64,000 nucleotides of DNA, from positions 62,001-126,000 of the forward strand of contig CAWHGA010000054.1 in the NCBI GenBank assembly GCA_963828705.1, written 5' to 3'. Under the pieces are notes generated by a model. The model was not told where the DNA came from, ran no database searches, and worked only from the letters and a program-made list of their open reading frames with translations. The stretch comes from CAWDJT01 sp963828705 (lineage in GTDB: Bacteria; Desulfobacterota; Syntrophobacteria; Syntrophobacterales; Syntrophobacteraceae). This document shows, one piece after another, positions 39,795 through 48,820 of this stretch. Positions within the stretch are counted from its first letter, which is position 1. Every line of letters starts with the position of its first letter. A program made the translations under genes and the position numbers.

Positions 39795-40817
39795 TCAGTT
39801 GAGGAAGATGTGCTGGTAGAAATCGAAGCGTTCGGTCACCGCACCGGCACCTTGGGCCACGGAGCGCAACGGCTCATCGGCAAGTTTGACATTGAGCCCG
39901 GTAACCCGCTCCAATAGTTCCCGCATACCCTTGAGCAGGGCACCACCGCCAGCCAGCCAAATACCGTTGAGTGCCAGGTCGGAAGCCAGATCCGGTGGCA
40001 CCTTGTAGAGCGTGCGCTTGACCACCTCCACAATGGCCCGGAGTTGGGCCTTGAGGACCTCGTGGATCTCTCGATCGGTCACGGTGATGGTCTTGATCAT
40101 TCCCGAAAAGATATCTTTGCCCTTGATCTTCACCGCCAAACCCTTGTTCAGAGGGATCGCGGAGCCGATCTTCATTTTAATGATCTCGGCCAGACTCTCA
40201 CTGATCACCATATGATGCTGGTGCTGAATGTGACGGACGATGGCCAGATTGGCCTTGTCCCCGGCCACCCGCAGGGATTCGCTGCAAACCGTAGTAAACA
40301 GGGAAATCACCGCCACTTCCGTGGTCCCGCCGCCAATGTCCACCACCATGTGCCCCATGGGTTGGTCAACCGCGAGGCCATTGCCGATAGCCGCAGCCAT
40401 AGGTTCTTCGATCAGATGCACCCTTCCGGCCCCAGCCATGTCTGCGGCTTCAATCACAGCCCGCTTTTCAATGGAGGTAACCCCACTGGGGACAGCGATC
40501 ACCATCTTCGGACGGGAGAAGGGCAAACGGGTGAAGACTCTTGAAAGGAACTGGCTTATCATCTGACTGGCGGTGTCGATGTCGTGAATGACTCCATCGC
40601 GCAACGGCCGTACAATCCGCATATGCCGACCGTGACGACCCGCCAGGTTCTTGGCTTCGTTGCCGACCGCCACCACCTTGCCGGTATCTTCGTCAAGGGA
40701 AATCATGCTCGGTTCATCCAGCACCACGCCCTTGCCTTTCAAATAAATAAGCGTATTCGCCGTGCCCAGATCCATGGCGATATCTTTTGACCAAACATCC
40801 AGCATGCGTCCAAACAT
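39795..40817 (-). CDS. mreB: Rod-shape-determining protein MreB
   Basis: A 340-residue bacterial actin that directs side-wall peptidoglycan synthesis. Visible are phosphate 1 DLGTANTLIYLKGKGVVLDEPS, the VPSGVTSIEKRAV block, phosphate 2 DIGGGTTEVAVISL and adenosine motif GGGALLKGM. The ATG at 40817 follows a G-rich ribosome site (GGGGGGAAAG). mreC and mreD are not adjacent, so it is probably a solitary copy or paralogue. Confidence 0.94.
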   Translation of the reverse strand: MFGRMLDVWSKDIAMDLGTANTLIYLKGKGVVLDEPSMISLDEDTGKVVAVGNEAKNLAGRHGRHMRIVRPLRDGVIHDIDTASQMISQFLSRVFTRLPFSRPKMVIAVPSGVTSIEKRAVIEAADMAGAGRVHLIEEPMAAAIGNGLAVDQPMGHMVVDIGGGTTEVAVISLFTTVCSESLRVAGDKANLAIVRHIQHQHHMVISESLAEIIKMKIGSAIPLNKGLAVKIKGKDIFSGMIKTITVTDREIHEVLKAQLRAIVEVVKRTLYKVPPDLASDLALNGIWLAGGGALLKGMRELLERVTGLNVKLADEPLRSVAQGAGAVTERFDFYQHIFLN

Positions 40818-41030
40818 GATCTTTCCCCCCACTGCCCAAGAGAGACGTTGCTCTGATTCACAGATATAGTACTGCATCTCGTTAATTATATATTACAAAT
40901 CTTCAAATACTTATGCAAGACATTAGAATGGTATTAAAAACTTTTTTTATTCTATGGATTTATCACCTCAAAGGTGTTATTTTCCCTGTGGCTCGCAAGC
41001 TTTGAGCCGCATGATTGGCTTGTTGGGTGG

Positions 41031-41057
41031 TTGCATCGGGGCGGTTTTTCGTATACT
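41031..41057 (+). promoter_or_regulatory. Possible promoter of the D,D-carboxypeptidase gene
   Basis: TTGCAT and TATACT separated by 15 bases, about 80 bases before the start codon; the spacing is short, so this is tentative. Confidence 0.3.
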
Positions 41058-41137
41058 TTAGCTGACTACAATTTGGGAGTGTCACCAGCACTGGGTGGAT
41101 GGAGCGCTTCACTACGAAAGATGAGCAAAAGGTCTCG

Positions 41138-42493
41138 ATGCAGATGAAAAAGCTATTGGGAGCCCTTGTGTTATTTCTGGTTGCGGCAGCTCAAATCCCG
41201 GTTGAGGCCTGGAGCGCGGTCACTGCAGTTAACACTCGCGCGGCCATGGTCATCAATGTGAGCACCGGCAAGACCCTTTTAGAACACAACGCCGACACCC
41301 CGATCCCACCAGCCTCTATTACCAAGGTCCTGACCCTCTATCTGGTGTTCGAAGCGATACGCGAAGGACGTGCCCACCTGTCGGACCGGGTGTTTGTCAG
41401 CCAGAAAGCTGCCGGTACCGGCGGTTCCAGAATGCACATTCAAGCCGGGACTGAAGTGTCCTTGGAGGATCTGATCAAAGGGATGGCGGTGGATTCCGGC
41501 AATGACGCCTGTGTGGCTGCCGCCGAACATCTCGCCGGCAGTGAGGCGGTTTTTGTCGCCCAGATGAACCGCAAGGCCCGCGAACTGGGCATGAGCGGAA
41601 GCCATTTCATTAACACCCACGGCTTGCCGGCCAAAGGGCAGGTCACCACGGCTCGGGACATGGCCAGGCTTTCCCTGACATATCTGCAGCGTTTCCCCGA
41701 GTCCCTTCGGGTTCATTCGACCCAGACCTTCAGCTACCACGGAATCACTCAATACAATCGCAACCGCCTGTTGGGTCATTGTCCCGGTGTGGACGGCATC
41801 AAGACCGGCTGGATTGCCGCTTCCGGCTACAACCTGCTGGCTACCGCCAGACGAGGCGACACCCGCGTGCTGGTCGTCGTTTTGGGGGCGCCTAACCCGG
41901 CCGTCCGCTTAGTGGAAACCCGCAAGCTCATCGAGGTGGCCTTCCAGAAAGCCGCTATGGGTTCCACAGCCATCGAACTGGCGGATCTGACCAGCTACGT
42001 AGACCCCTACGGCCCTCCTCCAGGGAAAAAATCGGCCCGAGGCAAGACCAAAAAAATCGTTGTCGCCAAGCACTCACCCCCGAGATGCACCAAACCCTCT
42101 TCCCCATCCAAGGGTCAGACCCAGCTGACCAAGAAGCATTCCCCTCAATCCGCTAAGCCCCACAAGACCAAACAAGACCCAAAATCCGCGCACACTGCTC
42201 AAGCCGGCAAGGGCAACTCAGCGATAGCTAAACAACAACATGGCCACGCGTCTGCCTCCGGCAACAGGCAAACCACCAAGCTCGCCAAGAAAACCTCCAA
42301 TCAGTCAGTCAAGGCAGCCACCAAGTCCGGCGCAGCATCCGGTGATCCTAAGCAACTAAAAAAGAAGTCCGCCAAGCCTCAACATTCCGATGCCCAGGAG
42401 CATAAGCCCAACGGCAAGTCCAAAGAAAAGACTGCCGACACCAAGAAGAAAACCAAACCCCAGGCCAAGAGGAATTCCTCCCATAACACCTAG
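41138..42493 (+). CDS. D-alanyl-D-alanine carboxypeptidase with Lys-rich tail
   Basis: A 451-residue S11-family penicillin-binding protein (PBP5/DacA type) that trims pentapeptide stems. Signal peptide about 1-29. The catalytic triad motifs are SxxK (S60-I-T-K), SGN (120-122) and KTG (222-224). The usual beta-rich C-terminal domain is replaced by a tail of about 155 residues (297-451), rich in Lys, Ser, Ala, Gln and Pro and strongly basic, like a histone H1 tail. I prefer the ATG at 41138 (AAAAGG 5 bases upstream) over 41099. The tail could bind teichoic-like or other polyanions or DNA outside the membrane (inference). Confidence 0.88.
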   Translation: MQMKKLLGALVLFLVAAAQIPVEAWSAVTAVNTRAAMVINVSTGKTLLEHNADTPIPPASITKVLTLYLVFEAIREGRAHLSDRVFVSQKAAGTGGSRMHIQAGTEVSLEDLIKGMAVDSGNDACVAAAEHLAGSEAVFVAQMNRKARELGMSGSHFINTHGLPAKGQVTTARDMARLSLTYLQRFPESLRVHSTQTFSYHGITQYNRNRLLGHCPGVDGIKTGWIAASGYNLLATARRGDTRVLVVVLGAPNPAVRLVETRKLIEVAFQKAAMGSTAIELADLTSYVDPYGPPPGKKSARGKTKKIVVAKHSPPRCTKPSSPSKGQTQLTKKHSPQSAKPHKTKQDPKSAHTAQAGKGNSAIAKQQHGHASASGNRQTTKLAKKTSNQSVKAATKSGAASGDPKQLKKKSAKPQHSDAQEHKPNGKSKEKTADTKKKTKPQAKRNSSHNT

Positions 42494-42550
42494 AACCGTT
42501 TGAACCCTTACACCCACCGGTTTTCAAGCTCACTGATAAGGAGTCCACCG

Positions 42551-43175
42551 TTGTTGACACAGTTCATTTCCGATTTCGCCATTCGCTGTCTGGACACCGC
42601 CGGTTACGCTGGGGCAGCGTTTTTGATGGCGCTGGAAAGCATGATCGCACCAATTCCGAGCGAAGCCGTCATGCCTTTTGTCGGATTCCTGGTGGCTGAT
42701 GGCAAGTGGAGTCTCGGCGCTGGCAGTGTTGGCCACCAGCACGGGGTCACTGGTTGGTTCACTGACTTCCTATTACATGGGATTCTATGGCGGGAAACCG
42801 GTGGTGCTCAAGGTGGGTAAGTATCTGCTGTTGGATCAACACGACCTGGAAATGACCGAAAGGTTCTTTCAACGCCGCAGTGGTGCGCTGACACTTTTTA
42901 TCAGCCGTTTTATTCCGGTGGTGCGGCATCTGATTTCCATTCCCGCTGGCATGGGGCGTATGCCGTTGGTTCCGTTTTGCATCGCCACCGTTGTTGGGGC
43001 TACTCTGTGGAACGGCTTTCTTCTGGCTTGTGGCATGAAGCTACGCGAACACTGGAACCTGGTGTTGAAATATGCTCACGAAGTGGACCTGGTGGTGGTG
43101 GTCGTGCTCCTGGTCGGAATGGCCTGGTTCGCACGCTCACGCCTGGCCAGGCGAAACCCTCGAACCCAATCCTAA
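42551..43175 (+). CDS. DedA family membrane protein (frame break near 42720)
   Basis: About 207 residues. The first part (GYAGAAFLMALESMIAPIPSEAVMPFVGFLV) and the second (GSLVGSLTSYYMGFYGGKPVV...FFQRRSGALTLFISRFIPVVRHLISIPAGMGRM) are the conserved halves of DedA proteins, with the acidic and arginine residues needed for lipid flipping in the family. The frames differ by one base near 42720. A TTG start at 42551 has AAGGAG at 7 bases. DedA proteins translocate undecaprenyl phosphate or phospholipids; this one follows the D,D-carboxypeptidase gene, consistent with envelope work. Confidence 0.85.
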
Positions 43176-43331
43176 TCTGCCTGCAAGGATGGGCCCTTCA
43201 ACCCGCCACTCGAATGGGGGCTTAGAATCCCGCCGGCAAGACCGCCATCCCCTGATAAAAGAGAAACGTTCCCAACCCGTGCAACTCCCGGAAACAATCC
43301 ATTTTCCGGGCAACCTCACCCATCCACGATG

Positions 43332-43360
43332 GCCGACGGGAAGCGATGTTACCCGTCGGC
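43332..43360. terminator. 9-bp hairpin downstream of the hcp locus
   Basis: GCCGACGGG and its exact complement enclose an 11-base loop, 35 bases past the last gene of the minus-strand hcp locus. No T-run, so intrinsic termination is uncertain. Confidence 0.45.
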
Positions 43361-43394
43361 TCACCATAATTTCTCAGGCCGTGGACATTCGTTT

Positions 43395-44162
43395 TTAGGC
43401 GGCAGACTGTTGCCGCTTGAGGATTTGGCCCTGAGCGCTAATGACGACTTCTTCCATGGGCACCTGTTTGCCGGCAGCCACCATGCCCTTGCGAATGATC
43501 ATCGGCAGCCCCGAACAGCATGGCACCTCCATGATCAGGACGGTAACGCTTCGGATGCTGGCGGTCCTGAAGATCTCCGCAAACTTCTCCACGTATTGCG
43601 GAACGTCATCGAACTTTGGACAGCCAATCAGAACCACCTTGTCCTTCAGAAAGTCCCGATGGAAATCCGGGTATACCACCGGCGTACAGTCGGCGGCCAC
43701 CAGCAGGTCGGCACCCTTGAGAAAAGGCGCCTTGGCCGGCACCAGCCGGATCTGCACCGGCCAGTGGGACAACGCTGACGGCGTTGCCGCCGAAATACCG
43801 TAGCCCTGAGCCCCGTGGGCTGGTCCAATGGCCGAATGCGGTTGAAGGATCTTGATGTGACTAGATGGGCAACCACACGGCATGGTTTCCTGGGCGGCGG
43901 CCTTGGCAACCAGCTCCTGTTGCTGCAGGTGATGCTCTACAGCCACCGGATCAAAGTCTTCCGCTTCGCGCTCGATAATGTGAAGGGCGTCTTGCGGACA
44001 TTCGCCCAGACAGGCTCCCAGACCATCGCAGTAATTCTCGGAAACCAGCCGGGCCTTGCCGCCTTCGATGACTATGGCGCCTTCGGCGCAGGCGATAGCA
44101 CATTGTCCGCAACCGTCGCAGCGTTCCTCATCGATCTCAACGATTTTTCGCTTGATTATCAT
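43395..44162 (-). CDS. Ferredoxin-domain protein associated with hybrid-cluster protein
   Basis: A 255-residue iron-sulfur protein. The N-terminus has two [4Fe-4S] motifs (CDGCGQCAIAC and CDGLGACLGEC...), and the C-terminal domain contains CPKFDD and VPCCSGL. Proteins of this kind commonly follow hcp in anaerobes and are thought to deliver electrons to it. Here the start lies about 60 bases downstream of the hcp stop on the same strand. No signal peptide. Confidence 0.85.
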   Translation of the reverse strand: MIIKRKIVEIDEERCDGCGQCAIACAEGAIVIEGGKARLVSENYCDGLGACLGECPQDALHIIEREAEDFDPVAVEHHLQQQELVAKAAAQETMPCGCPSSHIKILQPHSAIGPAHGAQGYGISAATPSALSHWPVQIRLVPAKAPFLKGADLLVAADCTPVVYPDFHRDFLKDKVVLIGCPKFDDVPQYVEKFAEIFRTASIRSVTVLIMEVPCCSGLPMIIRKGMVAAGKQVPMEEVVISAQGQILKRQQSAA

Positions 44163-44221
44163 GGTTTGATCTCCTCACAGGCAGCAAAACCCGGCCAAAG
44201 CGATCTCCACCAGATTCGGAC

Positions 44222-45851
44222 CTAGCCAAGAATGGCTTTCAGGTCCTCATCGGGGGTGGTGATAGGCTTGATCTCAAAGTTCTTAACCAGGACATCCAGC
44301 ACATTGGGGGTGATGAATGCCGGCAGGCTCGGTCCCAATCGGATATTCTTGATCCCCAGATAGAGCAGGGTCAGCAGGATCGCCACGGCTTTCTGTTCGT
44401 ACCAGGAACAGATTATTGACAGTGGCAGGTCATTGACACCGACATTGAACGCCTTGGACAAGGCCACGGCAATCTGGATGGCCGAATAGGCATCGTTGCA
44501 CTGGCCTACATCCAGCAGTCTGGGGATGCCGCCGATATCCCCGAGGTCCTTGTCAAAGAACCGGAACTTGCCACAAGCCAGAGTCAGTACCACACAGTCC
44601 TTGGGCACCTTCTCCACGAATTCCGTGTAGTAGTTGCGCCCCGGTTTGGCCCCATCGCAGCCAGCCACCAAGAAGAAAGTGGCGGATGGCCTTGTTCTTG
44701 ACCGCCTCGATCACCGTTCCGGCCACACCCATGACGGCGTTGCGGGCAAAGCCCACCATCACCGACTTGCCATTGGTATCTTCCTCAAACCCTGGCATGG
44801 CCAACGCCTTTTCGATGACCGGCGCAAAGTTCCGGCCATCGATGTGGCGCACACCCGGCCAGCCCACCAGCCCACAGGTGAAGATGTGATCCTTGTAAGT
44901 GTCCCTGGGGCGCTGGATGCAGTTGGTGGTCATGAGGATGGGACCGGGGAACTTTGGGAATTCGCTGATCTGGTTCTGCCAGGCAGTTCCGTAGTGCCCA
45001 TAGAAATGAGGGTATTTCTTAAGCTCGGGGTAACCGTGAGTGGGCAGCATCTCACCGTGGGTGTAGACGTTGATCCCCTTACCCACCGTCTGTTTGAGGA
45101 GTTCATCCAGGTCTTTCAAGTCGTGGCCCGAGATCAAGATGGCCTTACCCTTCTTGGTTCCCAGCGGGACCTTGGTGGGTACCGGATGACCGTAAGTGCC
45201 GGTGTTGCCGGCATCCAACAGTTCCATGGTGCGCAGATTGATCTCCCCGCACTTCAATGCCAGACCCAGCCAGTCGTTGAGGCCCAAGTCTTTCTTAAGA
45301 CCGGCCACTAACCCATCATGAACGAAGGCGTAGACGGCACTGTCTTCCTGGCCCAGGATCTCGGCGTGATCGGCATAGGCGCTGATGCCCTTGAGGCCAA
45401 ACAGCACAATGTGCTGCAGCGAAAGAATATCCGGGTTCACGCTTGGGTCCGACTTCAGGCCTACGGCCCCGCCCTGTTCAACCAACCCTTCCTGGGTCGT
45501 CGCCGGTTTGAAGTTGGCAGCATCTTCAGCGAAATCGACTTTGCCGCCGGCCGCCTTGACCTTTTGCTTAAGGGTCTCACGCATCTCCACACAACGATTG
45601 ATCAGGTCCACAAAACGATCCGGATCGAAATCCACATTGGTCAGCGTGGAAAACAGGGCTTTGACGGTGAAACGGTTGACGCCTGGATCGACCACTCCAA
45701 CGTTACGACCTTCCACGGCGTAAATCGCCAGCCCCCTGAGAGCGTACACCAACAAGTCCTGCAGGGTGGCTACCTCATGCTCCTTCCCGCAGACACCCAG
45801 TTTCGTGCAGCCCTCACCCTTTGCCGTCTGTTCACATTGATAACAAAACAT
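44222..45851 (-). CDS. hcp: Hydroxylamine reductase / hybrid-cluster protein (frame break near 44660)
   Basis: About 540 residues. The N-terminal cysteines (MFCYQCEQT...GCTKLGVCG) bind the proximal cluster. Hybrid-cluster ligands are seen in HGEMLPTHGYP, NCIQRP and, after the frame break, TLACGKFRF and the C-terminal VGQCNDAYSAIQIA. Hcp reduces hydroxylamine or nitric oxide and protects against nitrosative stress in anaerobes. The frame breaks near 44660, between FLLGG and CDGAKPGRNYY. An FNR/HcpR-like box lies 132 bases upstream of the ATG. Confidence 0.92.
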
Positions 45852-45982
45852 GCGTAATCTCCTGTTTTCTGGTTAAATGTCCTCGATGGGGAGCCCCATT
45901 GGCTCCAGAGCCTCCCTACGCTTCACGAACGTCAATTTCTTCTTTGTAGCAGGGATCGTACCCGACTTATTGTCGAATGTCT

Positions 45983-45996
45983 TTGACTTAGATCAA
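45983..45996. promoter_or_regulatory. FNR/HcpR-like operator upstream of hcp
   Basis: TTGACTTAGATCAA, an imperfect palindrome of the Crp/Fnr superfamily type (TTGAC-N4-ATCAA). The same 14 bases recur at 46974-46987 next to a Crp/Fnr regulator gene. Confidence 0.7.
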
Positions 45997-46815
45997 CCCG
46001 GATGATCGCTGCAACTGCTTGCAGAACCCGGTCAGAACGTCGGTCCCGATGCGCTGCAGGACAGCGCCGAAGCGCTCCCCGTTAGTGCTGTGCTTGAAGT
46101 AGAGGTCGAGCGATTCACCCAGTATAAGCAATATCTCCGGTGGCGCAAACGTGCCGGGCAACTCTTTTCCCAATTGCGGGTGCCGCCCCAGTTTCCCCCC
46201 CAGCAACACTCGAAACCCCTTGCCCGCTTCCTCCAGAACCCCGGTCGGACAAACATCCAGGCATTGGCCACAGGCCAGACAACGCTGGCAGTCGATCAAC
46301 GGCGGCAAACCAGGCTCATCTGCCAAGGAAATGGCACCTTCGCGACAGATGGCCACGCAGGCCCCACAGCTGTTGCATGGAGCCGTTCCCACCCGGGGCA
46401 GTCGCGCGCCAATCATGCCGAAGTCCGCAATCTGAGGCTGGGAACAGGCGTTGGGGCAGGCCGAGATCGAAACGCGGAATTCATGATGCCATTTGAGTGG
46501 ACCGCGGATGCTGGATTTCAAAAATCCCACCAGATCCTGTGCTGTCAACTGTCGTTCAACGCCAGCCAACAGGTTAGGATCGGCAAAGGCAAGGTTGGAG
46601 CAGCCGTTGAAACCAAAACAGGTCTCAACCCGATAGCCCTGGATCTCTCCCTCCGTTGGCTGCATCATGCGCTGCCGACAGGCCTCAACATGCTCCACAT
46701 CCACCATTCGGTCACCGCGGCGCACGGCTTCTTCTTCCACACGCTTGCGAACCCGTTTCCGGACAAAGAACGGGACACGGGATATCCCTTGCTCCGCGGC
46801 TTCACTCCATTTCAT
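45988..46815 (-). CDS. Siroheme sulfite/nitrite reductase-like iron-sulfur protein
   Basis: A 275-residue protein. The N-terminal ~45 residues resemble the small PCP_red-type helical domain (WSEAAEQGISRVPFFVRKRVRKRVEEEA). The siroheme/[4Fe-4S] part has C-x5-C (TCFGFNGCSN) and C-x3-C (SACPNACSQ), and two inserted ferredoxin clusters follow (CNSCGACVAIC, CQRCLACGQCLDVC). It is much shorter than dissimilatory DsrA/DsrB and resembles small assimilatory-type or nitrite reductases; the substrate is not certain. GGAGGAG precedes the ATG at 46815. It is in the hcp locus and divergent from the Crp/Fnr regulator. Confidence 0.82.
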   Translation of the reverse strand: MKWSEAAEQGISRVPFFVRKRVRKRVEEEAVRRGDRMVDVEHVEACRQRMMQPTEGEIQGYRVETCFGFNGCSNLAFADPNLLAGVERQLTAQDLVGFLKSSIRGPLKWHHEFRVSISACPNACSQPQIADFGMIGARLPRVGTAPCNSCGACVAICREGAISLADEPGLPPLIDCQRCLACGQCLDVCPTGVLEEAGKGFRVLLGGKLGRHPQLGKELPGTFAPPEILLILGESLDLYFKHSTNGERFGAVLQRIGTDVLTGFCKQLQRSSGLI

Positions 46816-46973
46816 CTTACTCCTCCAGTTACCGAATGCCGCGGCTGGCCCACGAAGACCCGGGGCATACCACGATTTGTCTTCCCCGGTCGGTTTCAGG
46901 ACCGGCGCTGACCGTACCAGCGAATTGGCTTTCAATGTCGATAACATCATAGCCGCAGAATTCGCAATGTTGT

Positions 46974-46987
46974 TTGACTTAGATCAA
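46974..46987. promoter_or_regulatory. FNR/HcpR-like operator in the divergent region
   Basis: TTGACTTAGATCAA, identical to the site before hcp, located between the siroheme-protein gene (minus) and the Crp/Fnr regulator gene (plus). It could serve both and autoregulation. Confidence 0.7.
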
Positions 46988-47062
46988 TCCGGGGTGCTAT
47001 TTGGCCACAGATTGAGTGTTTGATGTGAGCTTGAGGTGCTGGCTGCTTCCCTTAGGAATTTG

Positions 47063-47752
47063 GTGAACAACATGGTCGAACAGATCGGCATGATCCCCTT
47101 GTTCCAGGGTTTGCCCGCAGAGCAGTTGCGAGATCTGGCGGCCATCGTGGTGACCAGGACATACAGACGTGGTGATCCCATATTTTTGGAGGGCGAAGAA
47201 GCCACCGGACTTTATGTGGCCGCCTCGGGCCGCGTCAAAATCTTCAAACTGTCCAGCGACGGCAAGGAACAGATCCTTCACATTTTCGGTGCGGGTGAGC
47301 CTTTTGGCGAAGTAGCGGTCTTCTCCGGCAGACGCTTCCCCGCCAACGCTGAGGCCCTGGAGGAAACCCAGGTCCTGCGTTTTCCCCGCAGCGCTTTTGT
47401 GGCCTTGATCCAGAAAGAACCATCGCTGGCCCTCAACATGCTCGCGGTGCTATGCTTGCGGCTGCGACAGTTTGCTCACCTGATCGAAAACCTGTCACTC
47501 AAGGAAGTTCCAGGCCGGCTGGCCGCTTATCTGCTTTACGAAAGTGATCAAAGAGGGCAGAATCAGGAGTTGGAACTGGATATCGCGAAGGGTCAGCTGG
47601 CCAGCCTCCTGGGTACCATCCCCGAAACGCTTTCACGGATTCTGGCCAAGATGAGTGGTCAAGGGCTGATCCAGGTCAACGGACCGCACATCCGGATCAC
47701 GGACCGTCAGGGGTTGGAAGATCTGGCTGAATGGGGAAAATTTGCAATCTGA
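47063..47752 (+). CDS. hcpR: Crp/Fnr-family regulator, probable HcpR
   Basis: A transcription factor of about 229 residues with an N-terminal cyclic-nucleotide-binding fold (YRRGDPIFLEGEEATGLYVAASGRVKIFKLS) and a C-terminal winged helix (KGQLASLLGTIPETLSRILAKM, recognition helix). No N-terminal Fe-S cysteine cluster is visible, unlike FNR. In deltaproteobacteria HcpR regulates hcp. The position beside the hcp locus and the two matching operator sites fit that role (symbol inferred from context). Start: a GTG at 47063 has AGGAA upstream; the ATG at 47072 is an alternative. Confidence 0.83.
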   Translation: MNNMVEQIGMIPLFQGLPAEQLRDLAAIVVTRTYRRGDPIFLEGEEATGLYVAASGRVKIFKLSSDGKEQILHIFGAGEPFGEVAVFSGRRFPANAEALEETQVLRFPRSAFVALIQKEPSLALNMLAVLCLRLRQFAHLIENLSLKEVPGRLAAYLLYESDQRGQNQELELDIAKGQLASLLGTIPETLSRILAKMSGQGLIQVNGPHIRITDRQGLEDLAEWGKFAI

Positions 47753-48004
47753 TGTTTTCTCCAAGTTTCCCCTTGATCCTGTTGTCCAGGTTCATTATAT
47801 TCAACACGTTATTGGGCCGCGAATCAATCAGTTGATTACCGTCCTCACCCCATAACTGCAAATCCATTCCCCGGAAACGATCGAATAGGCGGAAGGCTGG
47901 GCCACTGGCTCAGGGAAGTCATCAGTTCTGGCTTCACTATGTAGGTGGGGAGTGAGTGCAGTTTTTCGCAAAGTCACTTTTCAAGAGGAGAAGGTACACA
48001 AGCT

Positions 48005-48520
48005 ATGCAGGTGGAATATAAGAATCGACCTAGTGAACGGAACATCGATCCCAAACAGGTAGTCAATGAGATACGCAATGGCCGATCGCTGGAAGCGGTG
48101 CAGAAGCTTTTTGGACTGCGTTTCAAGAGCGATGTCCAGGATCTCTACATGAGAGGTTTGTCAGATTTGGGTGAAATTCCGCAGATGAGTTTCAATAAAT
48201 CCACCCCTGCCGCACCTCATGATACCTCACAAAAACGCAATTTTGTCCGAAGGTCGCCGACGGTCCAGGAAAAACCGGCACTGCCGACGGTCCAGGAAAA
48301 ACCGGTGCTGGTGATCAAGGCCAACAACTTTCGCACCATTGGCGAGAGCGGCACAGTCACCCTCAACAAGGCCCTGTTGATCGAGCAGCTCGGTTTCAAG
48401 GTGGAAGACACCTTTGAGATCTACCGCGAAGATGATCGCATCGTGCTCCAAAAGACTTCTTCCCCGCCTACGGTTGAGAGATCTAACGGGAACGGCCATA
48501 AGGCCAAGACGATCGTCTAG
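48005..48520 (+). CDS. Small protein with AbrB-like C-terminus
   Basis: 171 residues. The N-terminal ~60 residues (DPKQVVNEIRNGRSLEAVQKLFGL) look like a helical recognition region. A linker carries the duplicated PTVQEKP, encoded by an in-frame 27-base tandem repeat. The C-terminal ~50 residues (TIGESGTVTLNKALLIEQLGFKVEDTFEIYREDDRIVLQK) resemble an AbrB/SpoVT swapped-hairpin domain, which would make it a DNA-binding protein. GGAGAAGG precedes the ATG. Family assignment is tentative. Confidence 0.6.
   Translation: MQVEYKNRPSERNIDPKQVVNEIRNGRSLEAVQKLFGLRFKSDVQDLYMRGLSDLGEIPQMSFNKSTPAAPHDTSQKRNFVRRSPTVQEKPALPTVQEKPVLVIKANNFRTIGESGTVTLNKALLIEQLGFKVEDTFEIYREDDRIVLQKTSSPPTVERSNGNGHKAKTIV
48257..48310 (+). 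repeat. In-frame 27-base tandem repeat
   Basis: Two copies of a 27-base unit (48257-48283 and 48284-48310) differing at two positions, encoding PTVQEKPAL and PTVQEKPVL in the linker of the AbrB-like protein. Confidence 0.75.
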
Positions 48521-48820
48521 CGTCACAGCCTGATCACACAGGCCATATTTACACAGAATCGACGATCGGTTCCCCATCCCTTGCGGATGGCCGGCAGGGG
48601 ACTTGTGGCGCGGCGGCAACCGCTGGGATTATGTCCTCACAGGGTCCCCTGCCTGCTGGTCCGGGCTGTCGACATCCGCAGGGGGCAATCCGTTTCATCC
48701 AGTCACTTTGACCTCGTAAGGCAACACAAATGCCATCGCAGATACCGACTCTTCTCTGGGTGGCACCCCTATGCAGTTGCTGCTCGGGGACAATTGCTTC
48801 ACATATCGGAAGGGATGGCG
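48521..48820. other. Intergenic region with a distant inverted repeat
   Basis: About 300 bases before the GGDEF gene. GGCAGGGGAC at 48593-48602 is exactly complementary to GTCCCCTGCC at 48644-48653, so a long stem with an internal hairpin could form in the leader. Confidence 0.4.

Noticed and set aside
48593..48653. Inverted repeat before the GGDEF gene considered as a second c-di-GMP riboswitch
   Set aside because: None of the GEMM-I or GEMM-II core motifs is present; only a distant 10-bp stem.
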